Shown: in pieces, positions 34,135-42,867 of the stretch
How the letters are laid out: every line of letters begins with the position of its first letter
Position numbering within the stretch: position 1 is the stretch's first letter
Assembly (NCBI RefSeq): GCF_000349325.1
Contig: NC_020504.1
Location: 124,001 to 188,000, forward strand
Reading direction: 5' to 3'
Source: Streptomyces davaonensis JCM 4913
GTDB lineage: Bacteria > Actinomycetota > Actinomycetes > Streptomycetales > Streptomycetaceae
DNA length: 64,000 nt
The notes under the pieces: generated by a model
Seen by the model: the letters and a program-made list of their open reading frames with translations, nothing else
Told to the model about the DNA's origin: nothing
The model's database searches: none
Translations under genes and position numbers: made by a program

Positions 34135-34431
34135 GGCCCCAAGTGTGCCCCCACCAGTGGTCTTTTGGGCATCCGAGACGTCGGCTCACGGCGTGGTTCG
34201 CACCGAGTTGCTTCCAAAAGAAATTACTCATCAACGGCACCGAAACGCCGGGGTAACAGCGCGGGCGCAGTCTGTGACCGCACTTCAGACGACCAGCTCG
34301 GCCGCCACCGCACCGTACGGCTGGGAATGCGCGCGCCCACGCAGCCGCCCTTCACACGCTGAGTGCCCGCGCATCCCCGTCCCCGATTCTTCCTCTCGTT
34401 CCCACGCCCCCTCGGGGCAAGGAGGTACTGC

Positions 34432-35685
34432 ATGTCCGGGCCCAGCATCAGCCGTCGTGGTCTTCTGACAGGCGTCTCTGCCATCGGCGCGTCCGCCGCC
34501 CTCAGTGCGTGCGGTGCCAAGACCGGCGACGACACATCGTCCGGCACCGAGGCCAAGGCCGACACCTCCGGAAGCACCGTCAAGGTCGGTCTGCTCAACT
34601 CGCTGTCGGGCACCATGGCCATCAGCGAGGTGACCGTCCACAACTCGCTGCTCCTCGCCATCAAGGAGATCAACTCCGCCGGTGGGGTGCTCGGCAAGAA
34701 GCTCAAGCCGGTCAGCCAGGACGGCGCCTCCGACTGGCCGACCTTCGCTGAGAAGGCCGAGGGCCTGATCACCGATGACAAGGTCGTCGCCACCTTCGGC
34801 TGCTGGACCTCGGCGAGCCGCAAGGCCGTCAAGCCGGTCTTCGAGCGTTACAAGTCGCTGCTGTTCTACCCCGTGCAGTACGAGGGCCTGGAGCAGTCGC
34901 CGTACATCTTCTACACCGGCGCGACCACCAACCAGCAGATCGTGCCCGCGCTCGACTACCTGAAGAAGCAGGGATTGACGCGGTTGTACCTGGTGGGCAG
35001 CGACTATGTCTTCCCGCGCACCGCCAACAAGATCATCAAGGCGTACGCGGAGGCCAACGGCATGGAGGTGGTCGGGGAGGACTACGCGCCCCTGGGCTCC
35101 ACGGAGTTCAGCACCATCGTCAACAAGGTCAAGGACTCCGGTGCCGACGCGGTGTTCAACACCCTCAACGGCGACAGCAACGTGGCCTTCTTCAAGGAGT
35201 ACAAGTCCTCCGGGCTCACCGCGAAGAGCATGCCGGTGCTGTCGGTGTCGATCGCCGAGGAGGAGGTCAAGAGCATCGGCACCCAGTATCTGGAGGGCCA
35301 GTTGACCGCCTGGAACTACTACCAGACCAGCCCGGGCGCGGCCAACGCCGAGTTCGTGAAGGCCTATCAGGCCGCGTACGGCAAGGACAAGCCGACCAGT
35401 GACCCGATGGAGGCCGCGTACGTCTCGGTCTACCTCTGGAAGGAGATGGTCGAGAAGGCCGGCTCGTTCGACGTCGCCGAGGTCAAGTCGGCCGCCGACG
35501 GCATCGAACTCGACGCCCCCGAGGGCAAGGTCACCGTGGACGGCGCCTCCCAGCACGTGTACAAGACGGCCCGCATCGGCAAGGTCGGCGCGAACGGCCT
35601 CATTGAGGAGGTCTGGAACTCGGGCAAGCCGGTCAAGCCGGATCCGTATCTGAAGGGCTACACCTGGGCCTCCGGTCTCTCCTGA
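34432..35685 (+). CDS. urtA: Urea ABC transporter substrate-binding lipoprotein
   Basis: A 417-residue extracellular binding protein. The N-terminus has a twin-arginine motif (ISRRGLLTG) and a lipobox (ALSAC, Cys about 24), so it is probably exported and lipid-anchored. VGLLNSLSGTMAISEVTVHN, FGCWTSASRKAVKPVFERYK, FYPVQYEGLEQSPYIFYTGA and GSDYVFPRTANKIIK are UrtA hallmarks. It binds urea or a short amide outside the cell and delivers it to UrtBC. ATG 34432 follows AGGAGGT. It heads a five-gene operon. Confidence 0.93.
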   Translation: MSGPSISRRGLLTGVSAIGASAALSACGAKTGDDTSSGTEAKADTSGSTVKVGLLNSLSGTMAISEVTVHNSLLLAIKEINSAGGVLGKKLKPVSQDGASDWPTFAEKAEGLITDDKVVATFGCWTSASRKAVKPVFERYKSLLFYPVQYEGLEQSPYIFYTGATTNQQIVPALDYLKKQGLTRLYLVGSDYVFPRTANKIIKAYAEANGMEVVGEDYAPLGSTEFSTIVNKVKDSGADAVFNTLNGDSNVAFFKEYKSSGLTAKSMPVLSVSIAEEEVKSIGTQYLEGQLTAWNYYQTSPGAANAEFVKAYQAAYGKDKPTSDPMEAAYVSVYLWKEMVEKAGSFDVAEVKSAADGIELDAPEGKVTVDGASQHVYKTARIGKVGANGLIEEVWNSGKPVKPDPYLKGYTWASGLS

Positions 35686-35709
35686 GCCCCGGCCCCGCGC
35701 GAGTCCCCG

Positions 35710-35727
35710 GGCCTCGTCGCCGAGGCC
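35710..35727 (+). promoter_or_regulatory. Intercistronic hairpin between urtA and urtB
   Basis: GGCCTCG and CGAGGCC pair across a TCGC loop 25 bases after the urtA stop. Such stems after a binding-protein gene usually protect the upstream message or lower read-through, which keeps the binding protein in excess over the membrane parts. Confidence 0.5.
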
Positions 35728-35774
35728 GGGCCGCGCCCCGGACCGCACGCCCGTCCCCGACCCGGAGCCGCTTC

Positions 35775-36659
35775 ATGACGGTCATCCTCAACCAGTCCTT
35801 CACCGGCATCAGCATCGGTGCCGTCCTCCTGCTCATCGCCCTGGGACTGACGCTGACCTTCGGTCAGATGGGCGTGATCAACATGGCCCACGCCGAGTTC
35901 ATCATGGCCGGTGCCTACACGACGTACGTCCTGCAGAAGTCCATCAGCAGTGCCGGCGTCTCGCTGCTCGTCGCGCTGCCGCTGGCCTTCCTCGTGGCCG
36001 GCAGCCTCGGCGCACTGCTGGAATGGCTGCTGATCCGGCGCCTGTACACCCGGCCGCTGGACACGCTGCTGGTGACGTGGGGCGTCTCCCTGATGCTCCA
36101 GCAGCTCGCCCGTGACATCTTCGGCGCGCCCAACGTGCAGACCCGCGCCCCGGATCTGCTGACCGGCAACATCTCGGTGGCCGGCTTCACCCTGGCCACC
36201 AGCCGGCTGTTCATCCTCGGCCTCGCCCTGAGCTGCGTCCTCGGCCTCACACTCGTGCTGCGGCTGACGCCGCTGGGCCGCCGGATCCGGGCCGTCGTGC
36301 AGAACCGCGACCTCGCCGAGGTGTCCGGCATTGCCTCCGAACGGGTCGACCGTACGACCTTCTTCATCGGTTCGGGCCTCGCGGGTGTGGCCGGTGTCGC
36401 CCTCACCCTGGTCGGCCCGATCGGCCCGACGATGGGCACCAACTACATCGTCGACGCCTTCCTCGTCGTGGTCGTGGGCGGCATCGGGCAGCTGAAGGGC
36501 AGTGTCATCACCGCCTTCGTGCTCGGTGTGCTCCAGGCGGTGCTGGAGTACTCGACGACGATCAGCGTCGCGAAGGTCGTCGTCCTCGTGGCGATCGTCG
36601 CCTTTCTCCAGTGGCGCCCCCAGGGCCTGTACACACTGCGCACCCGGAGCCTGGCATGA
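35775..36659 (+). CDS. urtB: Urea ABC transporter permease UrtB
   Basis: A 294-residue LivH-type permease with about eight helices: LIALGLTLTFGQMGVINMAH at the start, WLLIRRLYTRPLDTLLVTWG in the middle, VSGIASERVDRTTFFIGSGL in the coupling region and VVVVGGIGQLKGSVITAFVL near the end. It forms the channel with UrtC. The ATG follows urtA by 89 bases with a hairpin between. The 3' end overlaps urtC by 4 bases. Confidence 0.93.
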   Translation: MTVILNQSFTGISIGAVLLLIALGLTLTFGQMGVINMAHAEFIMAGAYTTYVLQKSISSAGVSLLVALPLAFLVAGSLGALLEWLLIRRLYTRPLDTLLVTWGVSLMLQQLARDIFGAPNVQTRAPDLLTGNISVAGFTLATSRLFILGLALSCVLGLTLVLRLTPLGRRIRAVVQNRDLAEVSGIASERVDRTTFFIGSGLAGVAGVALTLVGPIGPTMGTNYIVDAFLVVVVGGIGQLKGSVITAFVLGVLQAVLEYSTTISVAKVVVLVAIVAFLQWRPQGLYTLRTRSLA

Positions 36660-37768
36660 CGACAACCGTGACCCCCGCCGCCGCCAAGACTCCGGCACCC
36701 GGTGTGCTGACGCGCTTCCGGGTGCCCGGCGGGTTCCTCCTCGGCGCCGTCCTGCTGCTCGGCGTGGCGCCACTCGTCCTTCCCGATTTCCGGCTCTCGC
36801 TGCTGGCCAAGTACCTGTGCTACGCGATCGTGGCCGTGGGCGTCAGTCTGGCATGGGGCCGCGGCGGGCTGCTGGTGCTCGGCCAGGGCGTCTTCTTCGG
36901 CCTCGGCGGCTACGCCATGGCCATGCACCTCAAGCTGGCGGACGCCGCCGCGACCGGCGAGACGCTCCCCGACTTCATGCAGCTGTACGGCACTTCGGAC
37001 ACGCTGCCCTGGTGGTGGCAACCGTTCGCGAACCCATGGTTCGCGCTGGCCATGACGGTGCTGCTGCCCATGGCGGTCGCCGCCGTGCTCGGCTTCTTCG
37101 TCTTCCGCCGCCGGGTCAAGGGCGCGTACTTCGCGATCCTGAGCCAGGCCCTGGCCGCGGCCCTGGCGATCTGGCTGATCGGCCAGCAGGCCACTACGGG
37201 CGGCACGAACGGCCTCACCGACATCCAGGGCTTCTTCGGCTACGACCTGCGCGACCCGGTCAACCAGCGGACGGTGTACTTCATCATCGCCGCGGCCCTG
37301 CTGCTGGTGATGGTCCTGGTCCGTCAGCTGTTCGTCAGCCGGTACGGCGAACTCCTCGTCGCGGTACGGGATTCCGAGGAGCGAGTGCGCTTCCTCGGCT
37401 ACGACCCGGCCAACGTCAAGCTGGTGGCGTACGTCGTCGCGGCCGGTCTGGCGGGGCTCGGCGGGGCCCTCTTCGTCCCGGCCGTCGGCATCATCTCCCC
37501 GGCCCTGATCGGAATCGTGCCGTCCATCGGCTTCGTCATCGGCGCGGCGGTCGGTGGCCGGGCATCGCTGGTGGGGGCGGTGCTCGGCGCGGTAGCCGTC
37601 GCCTGGACGCAGAGCACGCTGTCCGACGCCTTCCCGGCCGCATGGACGTATCTGCAGGGCCTGCTGTTCGTGCTGGCGGTCGGTTTCCTGCCAGGCGGCC
37701 TCGCCTCCCTGACGACCGTCGTACGCAACCGCCGTACCCGCCCGATCAGTTCAGGAGAGACTGCATGA
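36656..37768 (+). CDS. urtC: Urea ABC transporter permease UrtC
   Basis: A 370-residue LivM-type permease. Visible segments are YAIVAVGVSLAWGRGGLLVL followed by GQGVFFGLGGYAMAMHLKL, then the UrtC-specific loop DFMQLYGTSDTLPWWWQPF, FGYDLRDPVNQRTVYFIIAA, and the coupling region RDSEERVRFLGYDPANVKL. It pairs with UrtB in the membrane. ATG 36656 overlaps the urtB stop (ATGA), so the longer upstream frame is not used. Confidence 0.93.
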   Translation: MTTTVTPAAAKTPAPGVLTRFRVPGGFLLGAVLLLGVAPLVLPDFRLSLLAKYLCYAIVAVGVSLAWGRGGLLVLGQGVFFGLGGYAMAMHLKLADAAATGETLPDFMQLYGTSDTLPWWWQPFANPWFALAMTVLLPMAVAAVLGFFVFRRRVKGAYFAILSQALAAALAIWLIGQQATTGGTNGLTDIQGFFGYDLRDPVNQRTVYFIIAAALLLVMVLVRQLFVSRYGELLVAVRDSEERVRFLGYDPANVKLVAYVVAAGLAGLGGALFVPAVGIISPALIGIVPSIGFVIGAAVGGRASLVGAVLGAVAVAWTQSTLSDAFPAAWTYLQGLLFVLAVGFLPGGLASLTTVVRNRRTRPISSGETA

Positions 37769-38547
37769 GTGGCGAGGGACTGACCATCCGCGATCTGCGC
37801 GTGACCTTCGACGGCTTCACCGCCGTCGACGGCGTCGACCTGGACATCCACCCCGGCGACCTGCGATTCCTCATCGGCCCGAACGGCGCCGGCAAGACCA
37901 CACTGGTCGACGCCGTCACCGGCCTGGTCAAGGCCGGCGGCTCGGCTCGCTTCGGCGACCGGGAGTTGCTGGGCAGGTCGGTGCAGTCGATTGCCCGGAT
38001 GGGTATCGGCCGTACGTTCCAGACGGCCACGGTCTTCGAGGAGTTGACGGTACTTCAGAACCTGGATATCGCTGCCGGCGCTGGACGCGGTCCGTGGACC
38101 ATGCTGCGGCGCCGCAAGGGCGTCCCGGAGCCGGTCGAGCAGGCGCTGGAGACGATCGGTCTGTCCGCGCTGCGCGACCGTCCGGCCGGGGTCCTCGCCC
38201 ACGGTCAGAAGCAGTGGCTGGAGATCGGCATGCTGCTCGTGCAGGACGTACGGCTGCTGCTGCTCGACGAGCCGGTGGCGGGGATGAGTCACGACGAACG
38301 CCAGGCGACCGGCGAGCTGTTGCAGCGCATCAGCAAGGAGCGGACCGTCGTCGTCATCGAGCACGACATGGACTTCATGCGCTCCTTCGCCCGCAGTGTC
38401 AGCGTCCTGCACGCCGGAAGGATGCTCAGCCAGGGCACGGTCCACGAGGTCCAGGCCGACGCCAAGGTCCAGGAGGTCTACCTCGGGCGGGCCTCCGAAC
38501 CCGAGGTGGCGTCCTCGGCACCCGTCGCGTCGACACAGGAGGCCTGA
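37765..38547 (+). CDS. urtD: Urea ABC transporter ATPase UrtD
   Basis: A 260-residue LivG-type ATPase. Walker A is GPNGAGKTTLVDAVTGL, the Q-loop region FQTATVFEELTVLQNL, and Walker B LLLLDEPVAGMSHDE with a final H-loop VVVIEHDMDFM. The signature segment reads LAHGQKQWLEIGMLL, the UrtD/LivG variant of LSGG. The ATG overlaps the urtC stop and has AGGAGAG upstream. It powers transport together with UrtE. Confidence 0.93.
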   Translation: MSGEGLTIRDLRVTFDGFTAVDGVDLDIHPGDLRFLIGPNGAGKTTLVDAVTGLVKAGGSARFGDRELLGRSVQSIARMGIGRTFQTATVFEELTVLQNLDIAAGAGRGPWTMLRRRKGVPEPVEQALETIGLSALRDRPAGVLAHGQKQWLEIGMLLVQDVRLLLLDEPVAGMSHDERQATGELLQRISKERTVVVIEHDMDFMRSFARSVSVLHAGRMLSQGTVHEVQADAKVQEVYLGRASEPEVASSAPVASTQEA

Positions 38548-38551
38548 CGCC

Positions 38552-39244
38552 ATGCTGGAGATCAAAAACGTCCGGGCCGGTTACGACCGCAGCCCCGTCC
38601 TGCACGACGTCACGGTCACCGTCCCGAAGGACGGGGTCGCCGCAGTCCTTGGGCACAACGGCGCCGGCAAGAGCACCCTGTTGCGCGTCGCGATGGGCCT
38701 GCTGAAGCCGAGGAGCGGCAGCGTGCTGCTGGACGGCGAGGACATCACCCGCCTCGCCCCGCACCAGCGGGTCGCCCGCGGGATGGCGTACGTCCCGCAG
38801 GGCCAGCAGTCCTTCCCGCACCTGAGCACCGCCGAGAACCTGCAACTGGTCGCCGACGGCCGCGGCGGGGGCAGGATGGCGATCGCGGAGGTGCTGGACC
38901 TCTTTCCCGTCCTGCGGGAGGTGTCCAGCCGCCGCGCCGGCCTGCTCTCGGGCGGCCAGCGCCAGCAACTGGCCATCGCCCGCGCCCTGATCACCAGGCC
39001 GCGGCTGCTCCTGCTCGACGAGCCGACCGAGGGCATCCAGCCCTCCGTCGTCGCGGAGATCGAGGAGACCGTCCTCGCCCTGACCCGGGGCGGCGGACTC
39101 TCCGTCCTCCTCGTCGAGCAGCACGTCGGCTTCGCCATGCGCGCCGCCCAGCGCTACTGCGTCCTGGAGGCGGGCCGGGTGACCTCCTCCGGCGTGGGCG
39201 GCACGGACGCCGAACAGACCGTCCGGGAGGCGCTCAGCGTGTGA
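38552..39244 (+). CDS. urtE: Urea ABC transporter ATPase UrtE
   Basis: A 230-residue LivF-type ATPase. Walker A is GHNGAGKSTLLRVAMGL, the Q-loop region YVPQGQQSFPHLSTAENL, the signature LLSGGQRQQLAIARAL, and Walker B LLLLDEPTEGIQPSVV, where EGIQPS is typical of UrtE/LivF. A GGAGG site precedes the ATG, 4 bases after urtD. Last gene of the operon; no urease or amidohydrolase follows, only IS110 debris. Confidence 0.93.
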   Translation: MLEIKNVRAGYDRSPVLHDVTVTVPKDGVAAVLGHNGAGKSTLLRVAMGLLKPRSGSVLLDGEDITRLAPHQRVARGMAYVPQGQQSFPHLSTAENLQLVADGRGGGRMAIAEVLDLFPVLREVSSRRAGLLSGGQRQQLAIARALITRPRLLLLDEPTEGIQPSVVAEIEETVLALTRGGGLSVLLVEQHVGFAMRAAQRYCVLEAGRVTSSGVGGTDAEQTVREALSV

Positions 39245-39269
39245 CCATCCGGCGGCCACCACCCCGCCT

Positions 39270-39280
39270 CCCCCCCCCCC
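39270..39280 (+). repeat. Run of eleven C
   Basis: An uninterrupted C11 tract begins 26 bases after the urtE stop, at the edge of the IS110 debris. Such tracts slip during replication and often mark recombination scars. It lies outside any intact gene. Confidence 0.8.
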
Positions 39281-39340
39281 ACCTCAGCCCGTCCGGTCCC
39301 CCACGCCCGCGCACCAAGCCGCAGGGCCCCGCCGGTCCGA

Positions 39341-39409
39341 GCCGACATGCTGTTCGCGATGCTCCGCGACGGCACCTTCTACGACCCCCAACCCGCCCCC
39401 ACAGATTGA
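39341..39409 (+). pseudogene. IS110-family transposase, last 22 codons
   Basis: ADMLFAMLRDGTFYDPQPAP plus TD and a stop is the usual C-terminal end of one IS110-family transposase group. Nothing upstream in this frame belongs to it. It is the leftover of an element different from the longer IS110 copy that follows. Confidence 0.6.
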
Positions 39410-39710
39410 CGAAAGACTGTGAGTCTTCATCTGGCTGGTCCGGGACCGGCTGGCAGGGTCGGCGTCGGTCGCCTCGTCGTAGTCGTGACTCGTGACAAAA
39501 GTGGCCCCCGAGGGTGCCTTGCCTATGAACTGTCCGACTGCGGCGGGCGACCGGCGCCGACCCGGCCCACCTCGGTGGCCTGATAAGAAGCCTGCCTGGC
39601 CCCAAAGGGCCGTGGCCCGTCACAGTTCTGCCTCGAAGTGGCCTCTCCCGGGCACGGCGCCGGTCCGCAGCGACCGGGACCACCGCCTCACGGAGAGGAA
39701 CCCTGATCGC

Positions 39711-40584
39711 GTGAACACCATTGTCGCCCACGCGCATTCGTTCGTCATCGGCGTCGACACCCACGCCAAGACGCATACCTACGCCGTGCTCGCTGGCCGC
39801 CGCGGCATCGGCAAATCCGACCCGATCGACGCCCAGCGGATAGCCGCTGCCGTGCTTCCGCTCCCCGAAGAACAGCTGCGCACTCCGCGGATGGACGAGG
39901 GGGTGCGGGCGGCAACACAGATCCTCCTCACTTCCCGAGACGGGCTCACCAGCGAGCGGAGCAGGGCCGTGAACGCCTTGACTGCCCTCGTGCGCATCGC
40001 CGACCTCGGCATAGACGCCCGTCGTCCCCTCGGCGCCAGGCAGATCGGCGAAATCGCCCGCTGGCGCCCCCGTGAGGAGGACCTCGCCGCCACGACAGCC
40101 CGCACCGAGGCCGTCCGTCTGGCCAAGAGGATCCTCGCCCTTGACACCGAAATCGCAGACAACATGAAAGCGGATAGGCGAGCTCGTCGACGCCAGCCCT
40201 GCGGCCGGCCTCCCCGAGGAAACAGGGATCGGCCCCGTCACCGCCGCCACCGTCCTGGTCGCCTGGTCCCACCCGGGACGGGTCCGTGACGAGGCCGCGT
40301 TCGCCGCCCTCGCCGGTGTGAGCCCCATCCCCGCCTCCTCGGGCAACACCACTCGCCACCGCCTCAATCGCGGCGGTGACAGGCGTCTCAACCGCGCTCT
40401 GAACGTCATCGCGATGGTCCGCATGGTGCATCACCCGCATACCCGCGCCTACGTTGACCGACGGCGGACCGAGGGCAAGACGGACCGCGAGATCCGCCGC
40501 TGCCTCAAGCGCTACCTCGCCCGGCGCCTCTACCGCCACCTCAACAACGCCGCCGCGGCAAAATTGGGGGTTGACGGGACATAG
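39711..40584 (+). pseudogene. IS110-family transposase with internal deletion and frameshift
   Basis: GTG 39711, with a GGAGAGGAA site, opens VNTIVAHAHSFVIGVDTHAK containing the DEDD-type first Asp. After HTYAVLA it jumps straight to GRRGIGKSDPIDAQRIAAAV, so about 65 residues are missing. ALTALVRIADLGIDARRPLG follows. Near 40170 the frame shifts, then GPVTAATVLVAWSHPGRV (partly), SPIPASSGNTTRHRLNRGGD and RRLNRALNVIAMVRM show the C-terminal transposase_20 domain to the stop. Inactive, but ends may remain. Confidence 0.85.
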
Positions 40585-40596
40585 AAGCTTCATAGG

Positions 40597-40618
40597 GGCA
40601 CCCCCCGCCGGGGGTGCC
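40597..40618. terminator. GC hairpin after the IS110 gene
   Basis: GGCACCCCC and GGGGGTGCC pair across a CGCC loop, 12 bases after the transposase stop. It may be a terminator or the subterminal structure of the element. Confidence 0.45.
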
Positions 40619-41125
40619 GGCATGGGCCGGGTCCAGGACGGCCGACAATCAGGCATCGCGTCACGGTTGTCCGGATTACGCAAGGAATACCGGCCGTCAT
40701 TGACCCGGACCCCGCGCACACCGCACTCCACCGCGCCAGGGCCCGCCGGGCCCTGGCGGCGGAGCATGAACGCGGCGAGCCGGCCAGGCTGCGCGGCACC
40801 GAGGCGGTCGCGCAGGCACACAGCGAGCCGCTTCCCGGCCCCCGGGCGGCAGGCCGGCATCGCCGAGCGCGGGCAGCAGGAGGCCGGAACCGGTGGCCGT
40901 ACCGCCGGGCAGCGCATTGCCGGCCGCACCGGTCAGCTGCGACACCCTCGCTCTGCCGCCGACCGTGCTGCTCACCGCCGCCAGCGTCTTCGACACCGCC
41001 GCCGGCGTGACCCTGCCATCCCGCGTCCAGGCCGCTGCCCTCGACACGCGGCTCGCCCGGCTCATCTACTTGCCCGGCAAGTCCTTTACAAGGGTTCTGC
41101 AATTGGGCTCAGCACACTGAGCGCC
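40619..41125. other. Gap upstream of the first hemerythrin gene
   Basis: About 500 bases. One plus-strand stretch (VIDPDPAHTALHRARARRAL) looks weakly like former coding DNA but has no recognisable family. The last ~60 bases (AAGTCCTTTACAAGGGTTCTGCAATTGG) are locally AT-richer and are the likely promoter of the hemerythrin gene. Confidence 0.35.
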
Positions 41126-41809
41126 ATGACCTCCAGCAACACATCCGGATCCACCGTGCACCCCTACACCCGCGAGATGGCGATGGTCCATCGAGTGTTC
41201 CGCCGTGAGTCGCGCCTGCTGGCTGAGCTCGTCCAGGGCGTAAGCCCCGGCGACAGCGCTCGTTGCCTGATCCTCGCAGAGCACTGGCGGCTGTACGCCG
41301 AGGGCCTGCACACCCACCACGCCGGCGAGGACGAGCTGCTGTGGCCTGTGCTGCTGCCCCGTCTGCACCTGGCTGCCGAGCAGGTCTGGGCGATGCAGGC
41401 GCAGCACCGCGCACTCGATGAGGGGATCGCCGCGGTCCACAGGCTCATGGACCGATGGCAGCCGGATGCCCGGCCCGAGGTGCGTGACGAACTCGCGGAG
41501 GCGCTGCGTCAGCACCACCTGCAGTTGTGCTCCCATTTCGACGAGGAGGAGAGGGAGGTCATGCCGCTGGTCGCCCTCCACGTGACCGAGCAGCAGTGGC
41601 ATGCGGTGGGAGAGCGGGGCCTGGCCGAGACACCGCGGAACCGATTGATGATCGCGCTGGGCGCCATCCTGGAGGACAGCCCGGCGGACGAGCGTCGAGA
41701 GTTCCTTGCCCGGTTGCCGCTCCCTGCCCGGCTGCTGTGGAAGCTCCTGGGGCAACGGCAGTATCGCCGCGAGATCCAGCGAGTCCGCGGAGGGTACGCA
41801 GCTGGCTGA
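41126..41809 (+). CDS. Hemerythrin-domain protein
   Basis: A 227-residue protein with an N-terminal hemerythrin-like four-helix bundle. Metal-ligand positions are readable: MVHRVFRRES, GLHTHHAGEDELLWPVLL, MQAQHRALDEG and HFDEEEREVMPLV, giving the His/Glu/Asp set for a di-iron site. The C-terminal third (RNRLMIALGAILEDSPADER, LPARLLWKLLGQRQYRREIQ) is conserved with the second copy at 49914. Such proteins sense or scavenge O2, NO or peroxide. It runs into the LLM oxidoreductase gene 119 bases later. Confidence 0.9.
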   Translation: MTSSNTSGSTVHPYTREMAMVHRVFRRESRLLAELVQGVSPGDSARCLILAEHWRLYAEGLHTHHAGEDELLWPVLLPRLHLAAEQVWAMQAQHRALDEGIAAVHRLMDRWQPDARPEVRDELAEALRQHHLQLCSHFDEEEREVMPLVALHVTEQQWHAVGERGLAETPRNRLMIALGAILEDSPADERREFLARLPLPARLLWKLLGQRQYRREIQRVRGGYAAG

Positions 41810-41928
41810 CCGCCGTCCTGGCCCGAAGGCCCGTCCGTGCGTCACTGCCCGTGCAACCGTTCCCCGGTCTCTCGCCTGACGGTCCCGTGGCACGCCCCTC
41901 TCCCGTACCGATCGAGGAACTTTCACCG

Positions 41929-42855
41929 ATGCGCATCGGATTCGCCGTCCCCCAGTTCGGCCCGTTCGCCGACCCTGACCGCACCGCCACGATGTGCGCG
42001 GCACTGGAAACGCTCGGCTGCCACAGTCTCTGGGCGGCCGATCGGCTTCTGGCCCCGATCATCCCTCCCGAGGGGTACATCAGTGGCAAGCCGATGCCGC
42101 TGCAGTACGGCACCCACCTCGACCCGCTGCTCGCTCTGACCGTGGCAGCCACGGTCACCGAACGGGTCCGGCTCGGAAGCAGCACGCTCAATGCCCTGTG
42201 GCAGCCTCCCCTGCTGCTCGCCCGCTCGCTCACGACGCTCGATCTGATCAGTCACGGGCGCTTGGACGTGGGGCTCGGGCTGGGCTGGATGCGCGAGGAG
42301 TACACGGCCGCCGGGGTGCCCTGGCAGGCCCGTGGCGCACGGCTGGAGGAGACCCTCGACGTTCTCGACGCCGTATGGCAGTCCGATCCCGTCGTTCACG
42401 CGGGCTCGCTGTGGAGGATTCCCGAGTCGACGATCCTGCCCAAACCACAGCAGCGTCCGAGGCCGCCGGTGCTGCTGGGCGGCTTCACCCCACCCGCGCT
42501 GGAGCGCGTCGGCAGACGCGCGGACGGCTGGTTGGGGGCCTCGATGCCGCTGTCCTACTTCCAGGGTCTTTGGGCCGTCGCGGCAAAGGCCGCCGAGCGG
42601 GCAGGGCGTGACCCGGCGGGCCTGCGCCGGGTGTTCCGCGTCAACGCTGAGATCACTGCGTCCGGGGCCGATGCCGCAGAGGCGTTCCAACGGGGGACCG
42701 TTCGCCAGGTCTGCGACCATCTCAGGCTGATGTGCACGGCGGACAACGACGAGGTGCTCGTGGACCTCCAGCTGACGACCGACTCACCTCAGAGGTTCCT
42801 CGAACTCGCGGCAGCGTTCCTGGCCGAGCTCGTCGAACCGGTTTCTGCGGTATGA
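41929..42855 (+). CDS. LLM-class, F420-dependent-type oxidoreductase
   Basis: A 308-residue luciferase-like TIM-barrel protein: MRIGFAVPQFGPFADPDRTA, ALETLGCHSLWAADRLLAPI, LGSSTLNALWQPPLLLARSL and LDVGLGLGWMREEYTAAGVP. The last stretch is the cofactor-binding signature of F420-type family members in actinomycetes; FMN use is possible. Substrate unknown. ATG 41929 follows GAGGAAC. It is convergent with the first SARP regulator, with only 12 bases between stops, and is probably co-transcribed with the hemerythrin gene. Confidence 0.9.
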   Translation: MRIGFAVPQFGPFADPDRTATMCAALETLGCHSLWAADRLLAPIIPPEGYISGKPMPLQYGTHLDPLLALTVAATVTERVRLGSSTLNALWQPPLLLARSLTTLDLISHGRLDVGLGLGWMREEYTAAGVPWQARGARLEETLDVLDAVWQSDPVVHAGSLWRIPESTILPKPQQRPRPPVLLGGFTPPALERVGRRADGWLGASMPLSYFQGLWAVAAKAAERAGRDPAGLRRVFRVNAEITASGADAAEAFQRGTVRQVCDHLRLMCTADNDEVLVDLQLTTDSPQRFLELAAAFLAELVEPVSAV

Positions 42856-42867
42856 GGTGAGCATCGG

